Source: Trichosporon coremiiforme (lineage: Eukaryota > Basidiomycota > Tremellomycetes > Trichosporonales > Trichosporonaceae). From it: DNA of 64,000 nt. Below the pieces are notes generated by a model, which saw only the letters and a list, made by a program, of their open reading frames with translations, was not told the origin of the DNA and did no database searches. The position numbers and the translations under genes are program-made. The stretch is from positions 50,504 to 114,503 of the forward strand of contig BCJJ01000037.1 in the NCBI GenBank assembly GCA_039545355.1. The letters run 5' to 3'. Of the stretch, positions 43,445 to 54,866 are shown in pieces; within the stretch, counting starts at the first letter, position 1; each line of letters starts with the position of its first letter.

Positions 43445-43560
43445 CTCACACAGATACACAGCCAGGGCCATGTCAGTACCACCGTTGTCAGCAACATCCC
43501 AATTCAGCCCAGATCCGATCAGTGTGCGCATACAATCCAAAACTGCATCTAAGATCTAGT

Positions 43561-46016
43561 CTACTTATCCTCATCCTCATCCCCGAGCGCGAAGACAGTC
43601 TGGCTGCCTGATCCCGATCCTCGGCGACTACTGCTGTGTGCGCTGCCCCTCGACTCCCGCCTGGAGTGAGCGAGCACGCGCTCGCTGACCTCCTCGTCGA
43701 AGCTGTCGCGCGCCTTGCCCTTGCCCTTCCTGTCCACGCGCCCGTTCTCGTCCCGGTAAGTCTCGCCGTCGTACGTGGCCAGGGGGACGCGCTCCTCCTC
43801 GTCTTCGAGGGAGGAGACGCGCCCGCCGCGCCCGGCTAGCTGGCGACGCAGACGGCGCCGGCGGAGGTAGAGGTACGCCCCGACAATGCCAAAGAGCGTG
43901 AGCAGGATCAGCACGGCCGAGATCGCGTTGTACCATGCTGTTGATTGTCAGCTTTCAAACGCGAACGACTCAGCTGGAATGAGAGAGGAACACTTACACT
44001 CCCAATCGCTCTTGCCGCCCTTGAGGAGCGGAATGCCCACTGTCTCGGGGTAGGCGCCGTAGTGCAGCGCAGGGCGCTCGTCGTCGCCGACCTTGGAGTC
44101 GACCTCGCCTGTTGGCCCGCCGAGCTCCTTGATGTCCACGCCCATGAAGCGCATGATCATGTCGTTCGTGACCGCGGGCACGTCGAAGCCGACCATGTGC
44201 GAGGCGCCGTCCACCTGGGTGTCAGCTATGCAGGTCCGAACCAACAGCTGCATGCGGAGCTCCGCCCGGCTCCGAAACCGTGCTCACCTTCACATAGGTC
44301 ATGTTGCGATCCTCGGTCCACTCGCCGACCTGGGTGCCGTTCATAGTCCACGGCAGGGTGGTCGTGTTCGCTCCCCATCCTCGCTCACCGAGCCAGACGA
44401 GGTTATCGATCGTGCGCTCGACGCCGACATGGTTGCAGATCAAGTCCTCGGCACCGGCAAACATCATGATCTTGACCCCGCGCTCGAGGATGGACGGAAG
44501 GAGATGCACGCTCGCCGGCGACTTGCTGTTGCGCAGGCGCACGCTGACCTGCCCGTTGCATTCGCGGTAGGGCTGCTCGTGCTTTGTCGCGTGCAGGGCT
44601 TTCACGACGTCCGGACGGCGCAGGAAGGACTGCACGTCGCTCACGTCGGGGGGCCAGTTCATTCCGCAGTCCGGCCAGGTGTCCACCAGGCGCACATCGT
44701 AGATGTTCATGCACATCTTCTGGCCGTCCACGCTGTGCGTTAGCTGGATCCGATGCACATGGGGCAGCTCACTCCTTGGAATACGGGTCTGTCACGCGGC
44801 TCATGACGACCGACTCGCAGCCATCGATGTGCACTGGCGTCTTGAGCGGGTCCTCGTACTGCTTCATCGTCTCGACGCAGGAGCCGACAGCGAGGTCGAG
44901 CTCCTTGCCCTCCGGCGTGCCCTTCTTGATCAGGCCCTTCTGGTACGCGAACTCGGCATAGGCGGGATACTGGTTCAACGGGTCGATCCAGCCGTTCCCG
45001 ATCGCAAGGCCCTTGAGGTGCATCTTGGGCAGGTCCGCGTTCAGGATCGCGTCAGCAATGTACGGGATGTACTGCCCCGCGTAGCTTTCTCCAGCGAGGT
45101 AGGTCTGTTTCTGTTAGCTAGGTCCGCTTTTTCCAGCTCACGTCTTGGTTCTCCAGATCCGGGAAGATCTCGTACAAGTTCTTGAGGAACTGGACAAAGT
45201 GCTGGCCCGCCTCAGTCAGTTCCGTCAGATATCCGCCAGCAGGAACGTAGGAAAGGCCAGTACCAGGCGGCTGGTCGACGAAGACGATAGTGGCGTACTC
45301 CTCCCATCCGCCCTCGGTGATCTTGACCTCGACGAGCCGGCTGACTGTATCCTTGTCCGGGACGGTGCGGAAGGGTCCGACCTCCATCAGCGCGCCGTCG
45401 AAGGACGAACATCCCGGCCCGCCGTTGAACCAGAAGATCACACGCTGTTTTCCGGCCTGTCGGCGTGCGCGAACCATGAGGAAACTGATGTCAGCTACAG
45501 GAGCTCGCTCAGCTGCGCAGATCGCAGTCATCGCGGTTGACTCACAATATGTCAGCGTCCACACCAACTTGTCCGTCGCCGCCGCCCTTGCCTGGTCCAG
45601 GGTAGGAGGGAATCTCGCCAGCGTAAACGTTCAGCGGGTGGCTGGAGGTCAGCTCGTCCACTGACGATGAGCTGTGCACTCACGTTGGGTGCGCAGCCAT
45701 GTTCGGGATACCTGGCAGGCTCTCAACGTAGAGCTCAGCAGCTGTCGGGAGTTCTGACCGTCAGCTCGTCGTCCCAAAGGAAAGCTAGCAACTCACTCGG
45801 CTGCTTAAAGTCGTCCTCCTTCTTGCCTCCTTGCTGCTTCTTCTTCGGGTCGCGCTCATCTCGACGGTCCGTCATGCCTGATGTCAGCTAGCTATCCGAG
45901 TACCAAAGCTCACGGTGCATCGAGCTGCTTGCGTTGCGGTACTCGCACAACGTGTCCTCCCACTCGTCTGGCGATGCGCGCACCCATCGCGGGTCGAGGA
46001 CAAAGTCGGTCGCCAT
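43561..46016 (-). CDS. KEX1: Kex1-type serine carboxypeptidase, membrane-anchored
   Basis: Late-Golgi carboxypeptidase that trims basic C-terminal residues. Nine exons (minus strand): 45914..46016, 45797..45877, 45684..45753, 45546..45641, 45142..45484, 44773..45104, 44288..44732, 43998..44214 and 43561..43937; 687 residues. Seen: WFNGGPGCSSFDGAL (oxyanion region), GESYAGQYIP (catalytic Ser), FAGAEDLICNH (catalytic Asp) and ASHMVGFD (catalytic His). A C-terminal helix (ISAVLILLTLFGIVGAYLYL) is followed by a basic, then acidic cytosolic tail, as in Kex1. All eight introns (36-73 nt) have AGCTRAC before the acceptor. No signal peptide is visible at the first ATG (46016), so the true 5' exon may be missing. 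Confidence 0.88.
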
Positions 46017-48065
46017 TGCGTCGTTGGCTGTAGTTTGCCAAGTGTGCGTCCGCTCCGATGTCACCGTTACAGTCAACAGTGCACAATGTGGAAGAAATCG
46101 AAGACGTCGGTGCTTCCCGGATGTTGTCGACGCGGCGGTGAGTTGGTTAGGTTGCGGCGGTGAGTTAGTTGCGGGTAGAGATGCCGCGGTTAGGAAAGGC
46201 GGTGGTCGCGGCTATGCTCTGGCTACCACGTACGTCGGACGCCTGGACGCCTCGCAGGCGATAACATTGGCGTGGAGGCACGGGACATGGCCGATCCCTT
46301 TACCCTTGGCTATCCGCTTGTGCGGTCCGCCCTGTTAAGACCTCCCTCCGACTGCGTGTCGTTGCAGCCAACTGAAACGAGTGCACGAGTGCATGCTAGG
46401 CCGAAAAATGTTCAACCACAACCAGGCTGTTACAAATCGCCTGTACGTACAGGTTGTACCTCGTTCCGAACGCAGATGTTCTTCGGGCAGCCAGACCCGA
46501 AACTCAGCAACGAGCAGCCAGTAGGCACTGCGCAGCACTCCTCTGCAGCTCCCAGACACGCGCCCCTCCAAAAAGAACATTGGGACGCAGCAAAAGTTTC
46601 GCAGACATACAAAAAGATCCATCCAAGAGTAGCTACAATTGTATCGACACACCAGCACGCACCACACCGATGGCGTCAAGCGAGCACGTTTCCTAACGGT
46701 GTCGAGGCATTAATCCGTCCGTCTAGTGTGCTCCTTCATGGCAGGTGAGGGGCGTGGTAGCCGTGCCCCAAACCCATGGCAGAGAAGGGCCCATAAGTTT
46801 TGATCTGAGGAGTAACAACTGCACGATGGGCGGTTTATATAGCCGCTGCCTGGCACCCGGTGCGAGCGCTGGCGGGTGCGAAGGCGGGCGGGAGCAGATG
46901 GATTGGTCCCGGGTGCGAGGCTGGGCGGGCGGGAGATATCGGTCACGTGAGAGGAGCGCTGGTGGCAGTGACTGTGTTCGTTGGTGGCGTTATGTGGTTG
47001 CTTGAGTCGGATGCAGGCATGCATATAGGATCTGAACTAGTCTTGGGAAGATAGGCGGCTCAATAGCACAGCTACTCGCCGTATAGAGCTCGTGCTGGAC
47101 GCTGGCAGCTGTGATCAGGAGCGGTCATCAGGATGAGCTCGAAGGCGTGATGGTGGCTCCTGTCTCAGGCTGTGGTAAGAAGAGCATGCTGGCTGATATT
47201 GAGTCAGCTCTAGGCAGCTCTCGTAGATAACGTCTTCTGCTACGAATAGACCTTGGGTCAGCTAGACAAGTCCCTTCACGCTGTGCGGGGGAAAGAGCGC
47301 CTGTTGGCACTGCGTACCTGGCGAAGTCATCTGTTGGTGTTCACTGAGCACATACCTAAGTGCCTCCAGTTATCATCGAACGCCCCTCAAAGCCCCAAGC
47401 CTGCAGTTACGCGAAGGAATGGGACGTTGTCTTGGACAACCCCGGTCTGACCGAGACCAGGAACTCCTCCCGTGGCTACTCGTCCCTGGGGAAGAGTATC
47501 CGTAGTGATCTATCAACTGCCTCTTAACGGTCGCTCGGTTCATGCCCTGTTCACCTATACTGAGTCCCGAAGTAGAAACGAATACGCGGTCGAAGTGTTG
47601 GTGCTTCGTTTCCAGCCACAGAACCACCTTATAGAATCCCGAGAACATAGCCTATGGAAGTCGGGGAACTAACGGTCCTAGCGTCGGGTGTGCGCTGTTC
47701 AGATCAGCAGTACCTTGCACCAACGTCGAGACCGGTACCTCACCTCCCTGCACAAATGCCCCTACTGAGGTTCATCCTTCGTCTACATACTGCAGTGTAA
47801 CACCGAATAAGCCCAGAGCAGCCACCGCTGCTTAATTCGAGGTCATTGTACGCCCAGGAGTCACCCAAAGGGACGTCGCTGCCACTGAGATGTGACATTA
47901 CGTAATCACGTCTAAGATCAAGCAGCCGCCCAGCTCTTCCCCGCAGTCCTACCCCGCCGTGCCTGGATGGGACCTAGACAGAAATCTTGCCGGCCGGTCT
48001 GCTTACGGGCTCACCCCAGTCAGCTCCTCTGTTATCGTCACCCAACACCAACAAACAACTTGAGC
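46017..48065. other. Intergenic between divergent KEX1 and BMT6-like genes
   Basis: 2.05 kb. Near 46137-46176 a GGCGGTGAGTTRGTT unit occurs twice. A first exon of KEX1 carrying the signal peptide might lie here, but I could not find one. Otherwise only short frames without splice structure. An in-frame ATG at 47967 precedes the chosen start of the next gene. Confidence 0.45.
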
Positions 48066-49298
48066 ATGACGCACCGATCAAGAAGCGGCGGCCCCGGACC
48101 TCAGCAAAAGGGCCGCAAAGCGACGAAGAAGAAGGCCGGCCCGGGGCGCAAACTGCACCACCCGCCCCCGCCTCCCAATGCCGACGCCGCTGAGGACGAC
48201 GCCTCTCCCCCCGCCGACGTTCCCGAGTCCGACTCTGAGTCGGAGGACGGTCCCATTCTCCCCTCTCGCGTGTTCAAGGAGAAGCCGACGAATCAGACCA
48301 TTCTTAATGCCTTGGACAAGGCGATCAGATACGACGAAAAGTTCCCCGACCACGTCCAGCGCGCCAAGACGCTGTTGTTCGAACGGAGGTGGCTGGACTT
48401 GTTCCTGGATCGGGAACTGCTCGATGCGTATGCGGGGCGATGGGTGCCGAGTCGCGCGCTCATGTTCCGCGCGGTCATGGCTGATGTGAAGCCTGTGCGG
48501 GCGCTGTTCAGCCCTCCGATGACTGGGGACGAGAGTGAGGATGACGCCGAGGACAAGGTCGAGGAGGGCGAGAACGGAGAGGAGACGGAGAAGCAGAACG
48601 GAGACAACGCAGAGCAGGCCAAGCCCGCGCGGATACTCTCCATCGGCGGCGGGGCGGGCAGCGAGCTCCTCGCCGTCGCCGCCCTGTCCTCGACTGCCAA
48701 CGCCGCAGTCGAGTGGACCGGCGTGGACATCGGCGACTGGGGCAGTGTCGTCACGCGACTCGCCGACAGTGTAGCCGACTGGGAGATCCCTTCGACATTC
48801 GAATTCGTCGAGGCCGACGTGCTCAAGCTCCCGCTGTCCGACGCCCCTAAACCCGGCGCCAAGCCCACTGCTACCCCCGCTTCCCCCGCCGACTCGATCA
48901 CGACCCCGACGCCGACCCCGAAGGTGCCGAAATGGTTGGAGCTCAAGCCCGATCTGACGACCATCTTCTTCACGCTGACCGAGCTCCTCTCCCAGTCGCG
49001 GCCGAGGACAATCAACCTCCTCCGCCACCTGACCACCTCGACACCCACGGGCGGACATCTGTTGATACTCGACTCGGCCAGCGACATTGCCGAGTTCCCC
49101 CTCGGAAACAGCGACAGGACCTGGCCCGTGCACATGATCACGGACGCGCTGCTGGGCGGGTTGGCTGTCCCGAAGGGATCCTGGAAGAAGGTTCGGAGTG
49201 AGGACAGTCGCTGGTTCAGACTGGATGGGACCGAGAAGTGGGGCAGGTGTAAGCTCGAAAACGGGCGGTACTGGTTGAGGCTGTACGAGCGCTGCTAG
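48066..49298 (+). CDS. BMT6: 25S rRNA uridine-N3 methyltransferase, Bmt6-like
   Basis: SAM-dependent methyltransferase of the yeast Bmt6 type (25S rRNA m3U), probably nucleolar. Single exon, 410 residues from ATG 48066; an in-frame ATG at 47967 would add 33 residues of poor composition. The N-terminus is basic and Pro-rich (KGRKATKKKAGPGRKLHH), fitting nucleolar targeting. A helical domain follows (FERRWLDLFLDRELLDAYAG), then the SAM-binding motif ILSIGGGAGSELLAVAAL, an acidic insert and VEWTGVDIGDWG (motif II). Pro/Thr-rich linkers precede the C-terminal Rossmann strands (GGHLLILDSAS). Assignment is by the IGGGAGSEL motif and domain order. Confidence 0.75.
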   Translation: MTHRSRSGGPGPQQKGRKATKKKAGPGRKLHHPPPPPNADAAEDDASPPADVPESDSESEDGPILPSRVFKEKPTNQTILNALDKAIRYDEKFPDHVQRAKTLLFERRWLDLFLDRELLDAYAGRWVPSRALMFRAVMADVKPVRALFSPPMTGDESEDDAEDKVEEGENGEETEKQNGDNAEQAKPARILSIGGGAGSELLAVAALSSTANAAVEWTGVDIGDWGSVVTRLADSVADWEIPSTFEFVEADVLKLPLSDAPKPGAKPTATPASPADSITTPTPTPKVPKWLELKPDLTTIFFTLTELLSQSRPRTINLLRHLTTSTPTGGHLLILDSASDIAEFPLGNSDRTWPVHMITDALLGGLAVPKGSWKKVRSEDSRWFRLDGTEKWGRCKLENGRYWLRLYERC

Positions 49299-50290
49299 AT
49301 GCTAGACTCATGATTAGACTCCGGGTTAGAGACAGAGATGGGGAGAGTCTGTTTGTATGCATTACGCCTTTTCTGCATTGATGAGCTGAGAACCGCACGG
49401 ACTTAGAGCTGGAGTGGGAGTGGGAGGTGGGAGGAAGGCCAAACAGAGAGTGGACTTGGACGGAAGCGCCCGCGGCGCCTGCTGCTGAGTGATAGACATT
49501 GCGGCCGGTTCCGACATCTCTGTAGTTGTAAGCAGCCTGTGGCGCCTTGGCGGCTGCTGTGTTTGCTGAGTCAAGACATGCACCACTTCGAAGTCAGCTG
49601 CACTTCTCATCACACGGCACACGTACCCACGGCGGGCAGGCGGGTGCCCAGATGCCCGGCGGACACCAACATGCTGCGTCAAAGAGGCAGGAATGGAAGC
49701 TCGAGAATCCGCCTAGACGTGTGTGCCCCTTCCCCTCTGATCTCACTTGCCGGCTGCGCCCTTCGTAAGATAGCCGCGGCGCCCCTCCTCGTCTTCTCCT
49801 GTTGCGATGCAGCGATGCAGGCGGCCGATCTCAGCACGAGCCATAGATGTACCAACTGTGCCAGCTGTGCTCCAGGTGTGCTCAAGCGAGGCAGTTCTGC
49901 GCGAGCAGGGATCTACCTTCTGAGATGAGTTCAAACAACACGAGTCAGTAATATGCGTTGTATCAGTAGGTAGGATCTCCCGTCTTCACACGGCCTCGAT
50001 GTCGGCCGCCGATATCCAGCGGAGAGCATGGATACCGAGGCAGTCATAGGCGCTCGCAAAACTCAACAAGTATTCATCAAGTAAACAACAACGTGGGACT
50101 CGGACCGGACACGGATCAGGATAGGATGGGATGGGGGGGTGGGATGGGGGGTATCTGCACTAGATTTTGGGTGGTGCACTTTGGATTCGCCAGGCATTGT
50201 CAATTACCTCCAGCTGAACCGTAGGGGTCAGCTCGGGCTGCCTCTGCGCCGACTCGCTATCGCTCGTCATCGAGCGTCGCCGGCGCTCGC
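49299..50290. other. Intergenic between convergent genes
   Basis: Nearly 1 kb of shared 3' region. A G-rich stretch (GGGATGGGGGGGTGGGATGG) lies at about 50127-50146. No gene is supported. Confidence 0.45.
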
Positions 50291-51387
50291 CTAGACGGCC
50301 GCCGTGGCGGGCTGCTTCTGCGCGTGCTCGACGTGACAGGCGTCGTCGCGGTGGCAGGCGTCCTCGTGCGTGTTGACGGGGCACGTGTCGCCTGAGACCT
50401 GGAGGGGAGGCGGGGAGAGCGACTTTTCGCGGCGCGAAACCTCGGAGAGGATCTGTGGTGTCAGCTGAAACCAAGAAGGTACGGAAAGCTGCAAGAGGGC
50501 GAGCTGTTCAGCTCCACCGTTGAGATCAGCTGAGAAGGGCAGAGGGCAGCCGTGACGAGAGTGCTCAGCCTCTCGCGCTGGGTCTAGTGGCCTCGCGCCC
50601 TCGTACTCACCTGCACAAACTCGTCCACGCCCATGGCTCCGCTGGCCGCATACTTGTCCTGGAAGACGAAGAAGGGCACGCCGGTGATGCCGTTCTGCTG
50701 CGCCTTCTGGTAACACTTCTTGACCTGGAGATCGTACTCGGAGCTGTTAAGCCAGTTGACCGCCTCCTGCTCCGTAGCAAAGAGTCCGTGCTTGACGGCG
50801 AGCTTGGCGAGGGCCTCCTTGTCACTGCAGTGGATGCCCTGGACGTGGTGCATGTCGTAAAAGTCCATTGCGAGGGCGACCTCGGCCTCGGGATTCTTGT
50901 CCGCGCACAGGGCTGCCAGGCGATGGGCAAGGTGGGAGGACGACATGTAGCTGTCGGTCTTGAAGTCGATTCCGACAGACTTGAACTTGTCCACGAGACT
51001 GGCGTTGATGGCGTCCCACCGCGCCTTGCCGAACTTGCGCTCGCCGAAGTCTTGTCGCCGCACGGGGGTTTCGGTGATCAGCCCGTTCAGCTGGAACGGG
51101 TGCATGTGGATCTCGATGCAGAGCGTCGGGTCCTTCTGCCTGTACTTGTCGATTGCGAGCTCGAGCTGCTTCATGCCCAGCAGGCAAAAGGGGCACAGAA
51201 TGTCCGACTGGGCGTTAGCGGCGGCGACGGCGGAGAGCGAAGCGAGTGGCTGGCACTCGAGTGTTGAGTGGCTCAAGCCTTGTGCGGCTCAAAAGCATGG
51301 CGTTGTCTTGAAAGGCGTTTGCTGCGCGCGAACCCGCTGCGGACTCACCGTAACGTCGATCTTGAGGCAGCGCTTGTCTTGTGACAT
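50291..51387 (-). CDS. DsbA/FrnE-like thioredoxin-fold oxidoreductase with Cys/His tail
   Basis: Cytosolic 2-hydroxychromene-isomerase/DsbA-like protein (FrnE group). Exons 51349..51387, 50611..51207 and 50291..50452 (minus strand) give 265 residues. The first exon (13 codons) supplies the first strand KIDVT. Exon 2 opens with SDILCPFCLLG, whose C-P-F-C is the redox motif, and continues FQLNG, HLAHRLAALC and ITGVPFFVFQDKYAASGAMG, the cis-Pro loop of the fold. Exon 3 adds an uncommon tail with four Cys and five His (TCPVNTHEDACHRDDACHVE), possibly metal-binding. The introns are 141 and 158 nt, long for this window. Confidence 0.85.
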
Positions 51388-53656
51388 GGCGGTTCGGGGA
51401 TGGTTCGGGGTTCGGGTCGGGGGAGGGGAAGGTGGAAGTCGAGCGGAGGAGAGAGGTTTATGCACGCTTGTATATCGCCTAGGAATCGGCCAAGGCGGAG
51501 GGATACAGCGGCAGTGGAGGCTCTGCGTTGAGCCAAGCGAGGTGGACGGCGAAGATGGACGGAGGCGCGGGGTAAAAGGGGAATCGAGGGCCTGAAGTGA
51601 AGATGATTATCGGATAATGCTCCCGCGGCAACGCCGGTCGAGGGTGGGTGGTTCTGGTCTGGGTGCGGGCTGCGGGGTGTCGGTTAATGAGTGGTGAGTT
51701 GAAGAGTTGGGAGGATGGAGATGCGTCGAAGACGAGTAGTGGTATGTAGAGTGTATGAGTGTAGTGTGGGGATGTGGAAGAGTGAGAGCAGACTAGTGGT
51801 TTGTCATATCAGGTGGCTAGACAAAGGATGTCCCAGAACCTGCAGTGCAAGTGGGTAATCAACCGACGGTAGAAGGAGCGGCGGTGTCAGGTGGCTGCTC
51901 TGATGCTCGACCGGTCTACCCCGAGGCCGAGCCAGTGCTCAACTATGCTCAGCTCAGCGCAAGAGCTCTCAGGCACGCAGTGTCCGCTTGTCCGGCGGCC
52001 CGCACCAGGACGACTGGCGGCCCACGGAATGAAAAGGGGTGGATGACGTTTACATAATCCGAATATGGTTCCGTGATGAGTCAGGCCTCCCTCATTCTCG
52101 CTCAACGGCTGTCTGTACTCCGCCGTCCTCTGCTCTGCTCGATATACTCGAGTGTCACGCATCTCCTCACCTCTTTCTTGGCCCAGTGACCGGTGGGATC
52201 TAGATGCATACGACCACCTATTGTCTATGCATCCCTCCCCCCTCTCCCCTGCGCCACACTTCCTCGCTGACAGATTCACACTCGGTACGCACTGTGCCTC
52301 CCCCCTCTCAGCTTCTCAAGCCTCAGCCCTCCTCAGCCGCTCATAGCTGGGCTGAAGCTCGTCATCCCCGTATCATCCCCGGTGGTTCTGCCGTCATTTC
52401 TGTGTCTCTTGGCAGTCTAAGCTGTCTGAACGACCCGAGGGCAAAATTAAGGAAAACCTAATCGGCCACTCCTGCTTCATTTGCTTTTCCCGATCTCCCC
52501 CTTAATAAGGACATTCGTCATTTCCATCTCATCCGGGTGGGAAAGGCCACGTGGTGAATAACGAACCTTTGATGCATGAGCAAGCTGAGCATGATGACGC
52601 AAAGTGGCCGTGTCTCTCCTGGTTGGGTCAGGGCGCTGGACAGCGCCGGCGCGCGAGGAGTAACACGGAGGGCACCAAAGCCGGTGTGGCTGTGATCCTC
52701 CAAGGAGCTCTGGAATAGACAGACAAGACAAGACCAGACCCGAGCTGAAGAAGCACACGACCAGACAGTCACCGCTTAGTTGATGCCAATTCCACGAGCG
52801 CTGATTGGCCACAGCGTCGGTGGTCGGTGAGGCAATTCCCCTCCAGTGGTGCACATGATCACGAGCCGCTCGTCTCACGAAACAAGAGTGACTAGTTGCT
52901 GCATCTCTGTCCTCGGTGTTCACTGTGGGAACTTGCTGTCGCCGAAGAGGCCCGCACGCAGCGCGAGGTGCGTGACACGGGAGTCAGAGCCGCCAGAAAA
53001 GTCAGAACTCGATAACAGATGGACACCGTGCATCTCGGACGTCGCTCGCTCCACTATCGATCGATGCTCGACTCGAGACTCGACTAGCCAAGAGCACGTC
53101 AGTTTCGATCACTCACACGCCTGTGCCGTTCTCGAGACATATCTGGATGAGCTCGTGCACACCGTACTCAGCTTCTGGCTGCTTCCAGACAATGGGAACA
53201 GCGTCGAGACGATCGAGAATCTTCATTAGTCTGAGACGCAGGAGCCTCGAGCCTCGCTCGTGTTTGTGTGCAGCGTCACATTCCATGCTTGGTCACGGCC
53301 GACAGTTCGTACAACTTCGTCTAGAGGACACAAAAACGTCCACAGAGTGGTGTGGAGACTCCACAACTGGCTGGTGGCTGAGCTTCCAGCTTGCAGGCGG
53401 CTAGCGGCTACTATCACGCTGCCGCCCCAGTCGCCGCGGCTAGCTGCCCTATCTCGGCCGGTCGTACCATCGTACGCAAGCTATGGCTTCCTGATCCCCA
53501 AGATCTCCTGCTGGGATCCCGAGAGCAGTTTGAATACCGAGAGTGGGACGATTAGAGTACCTTGGGGCAGACGGCGATGAGATGAGCGCGTCGGGATCGA
53601 GCACATAGTTGAAGTAAATGCATACAAATATGGAGAGTGGATCGAGTGGAGCGACG
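51388..53656. other. Long intergenic region without recognisable genes
   Basis: 2.27 kb. Neither strand shows a frame with codon bias or splice logic comparable to the neighbours. I see nothing supportable. Confidence 0.4.
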
Positions 53657-54866
53657 TTAGTCCGAGCCAGAACAGACAGGCACATAGCCCTGCGTCCAGC
53701 CCACGCCTCCCACCACGCCTAGCATCAGGACATGGCCGAGGATAACGCTGCCGAGAACATACAGGAGTTTCCAGCGTCTGCTGCGGATCGACTTGGCCTC
53801 AACAGCGAACGTCGACACGGTCGACAGGCACCCGCAAAACCCTTGCTGGAGCGCGTACAGAGCGTCGCACCGCACCGTACCGACGCCTGGACGACGTTGC
53901 GCTGCGAACACCCCGCCAACGATGAGCGTCGCGGCAATGTTGGCTATGAACGTGCCGATCGGGAACCGGTTCTGGAACGGCGCGCGGGCGTTCAACTTGG
54001 ACAGCGCATACCGCAGCATCGCGCCCGGCGGCGCTAGCAGCAAAGGGAACACGACGCGGTGCCGCCAGGGCTTCGGGGCACAGAAGTACACGACCAGCGC
54101 CATCGCGTACGTTACGCAAGCTAGGGCGATGAAGGAGACATCGGCCACCGGGGATGTCTCGCCGCCCGAACCCTCGGATCGCTTAGCCTGCGCCGCTCTC
54201 CGCACCCGCCGCCGGGGCCGAGGAAGGTGCGGAAGGCAGGACGACACAAACTCGCCGAGGCTGATACAGGCCATGCTGATTGCGAAGGTCGCGAAAGAGT
54301 ACGCAAGCCCGTCAATCGTGTCGTACAGCCCGCCGCGCGGGTAGTTGCCAAAGTTGGAGAACGCCTCATATCCTTCCAGCATCCAGGACGAGAAGGTCGT
54401 CACAGATCCGGCGATGCCTGACATTAGCTGACGACAAGCTAGATGAAGCTCACCAGTAGTGATGAAGGTCGATAGTGGTGGGTAGCTGAGGGTCAGTTAA
54501 GCCCGGACTCGACGAGCTTACATCCAGATGATCTGGTTCTTCCTCGCGTTTCCAAGGCCCATGATTCCGCACCCGACACCCTGCACCCACGCGAGCGGAA
54601 AGATAACCTTGCCGTCGTCTATCGTTAGCAAAGGTGGGCAGCATTCAAAGCTCACACTCCATGAGTACGTCGAGACCGAGCCTGATAAGCGTGCCGATCA
54701 TTGCCGCGAGGACCAGGCCGGCATAGTGCGCCGTCTGTCGGAGGAAGGTGGGCTGTTCGGCCGGCGGAGACGCATCGGGAGCGAGATAAGGATTCCCATC
54801 GTGACTGTTCAGCCGTTCCGGATCGGAGGACTCTGACGAGCGCCCTGCGCGGTCGTCGGTGGGCAT
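53657..54866 (-). CDS. FEX1: Fluoride exporter, fused two-domain Fluc/FEX protein
   Basis: Fluoride channel that removes toxic cytosolic fluoride across the plasma membrane. Exons 54656..54866, 54522..54618, 54454..54485 and 53657..54417 (minus strand) give 366 residues. The eukaryotic form is a fusion of two CrcB/Fluc domains. The first has GTLIRLGLD, PLAWVQGVGCGIMG, then TTG-IAGSVTTFSSWMLE across the last intron. The second has APPGAMLRYALSKLN, PIGTFIANIAATLI and GFCGCLSTVSTFAVE, with the Thr/Ser-Phe phenylalanine-box pattern in both. Introns are 36, 36 and 37 nt. An in-frame ATG at 54977 would add 37 residues; 54866 is preferred. Confidence 0.93.

Larger units (their letters stand above)
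40506..43560. other. Long intergenic region without protein genes
   Basis: 3.06 kb. From 40506 to about 42230 no structure is seen. From 42316 to 43290 a series of intron-like donor and acceptor motifs occurs on the minus strand (separate entry). The last 230 bases are probably the 3' UTR of KEX1 and include the CCCATCGC repeat. Confidence 0.6.
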
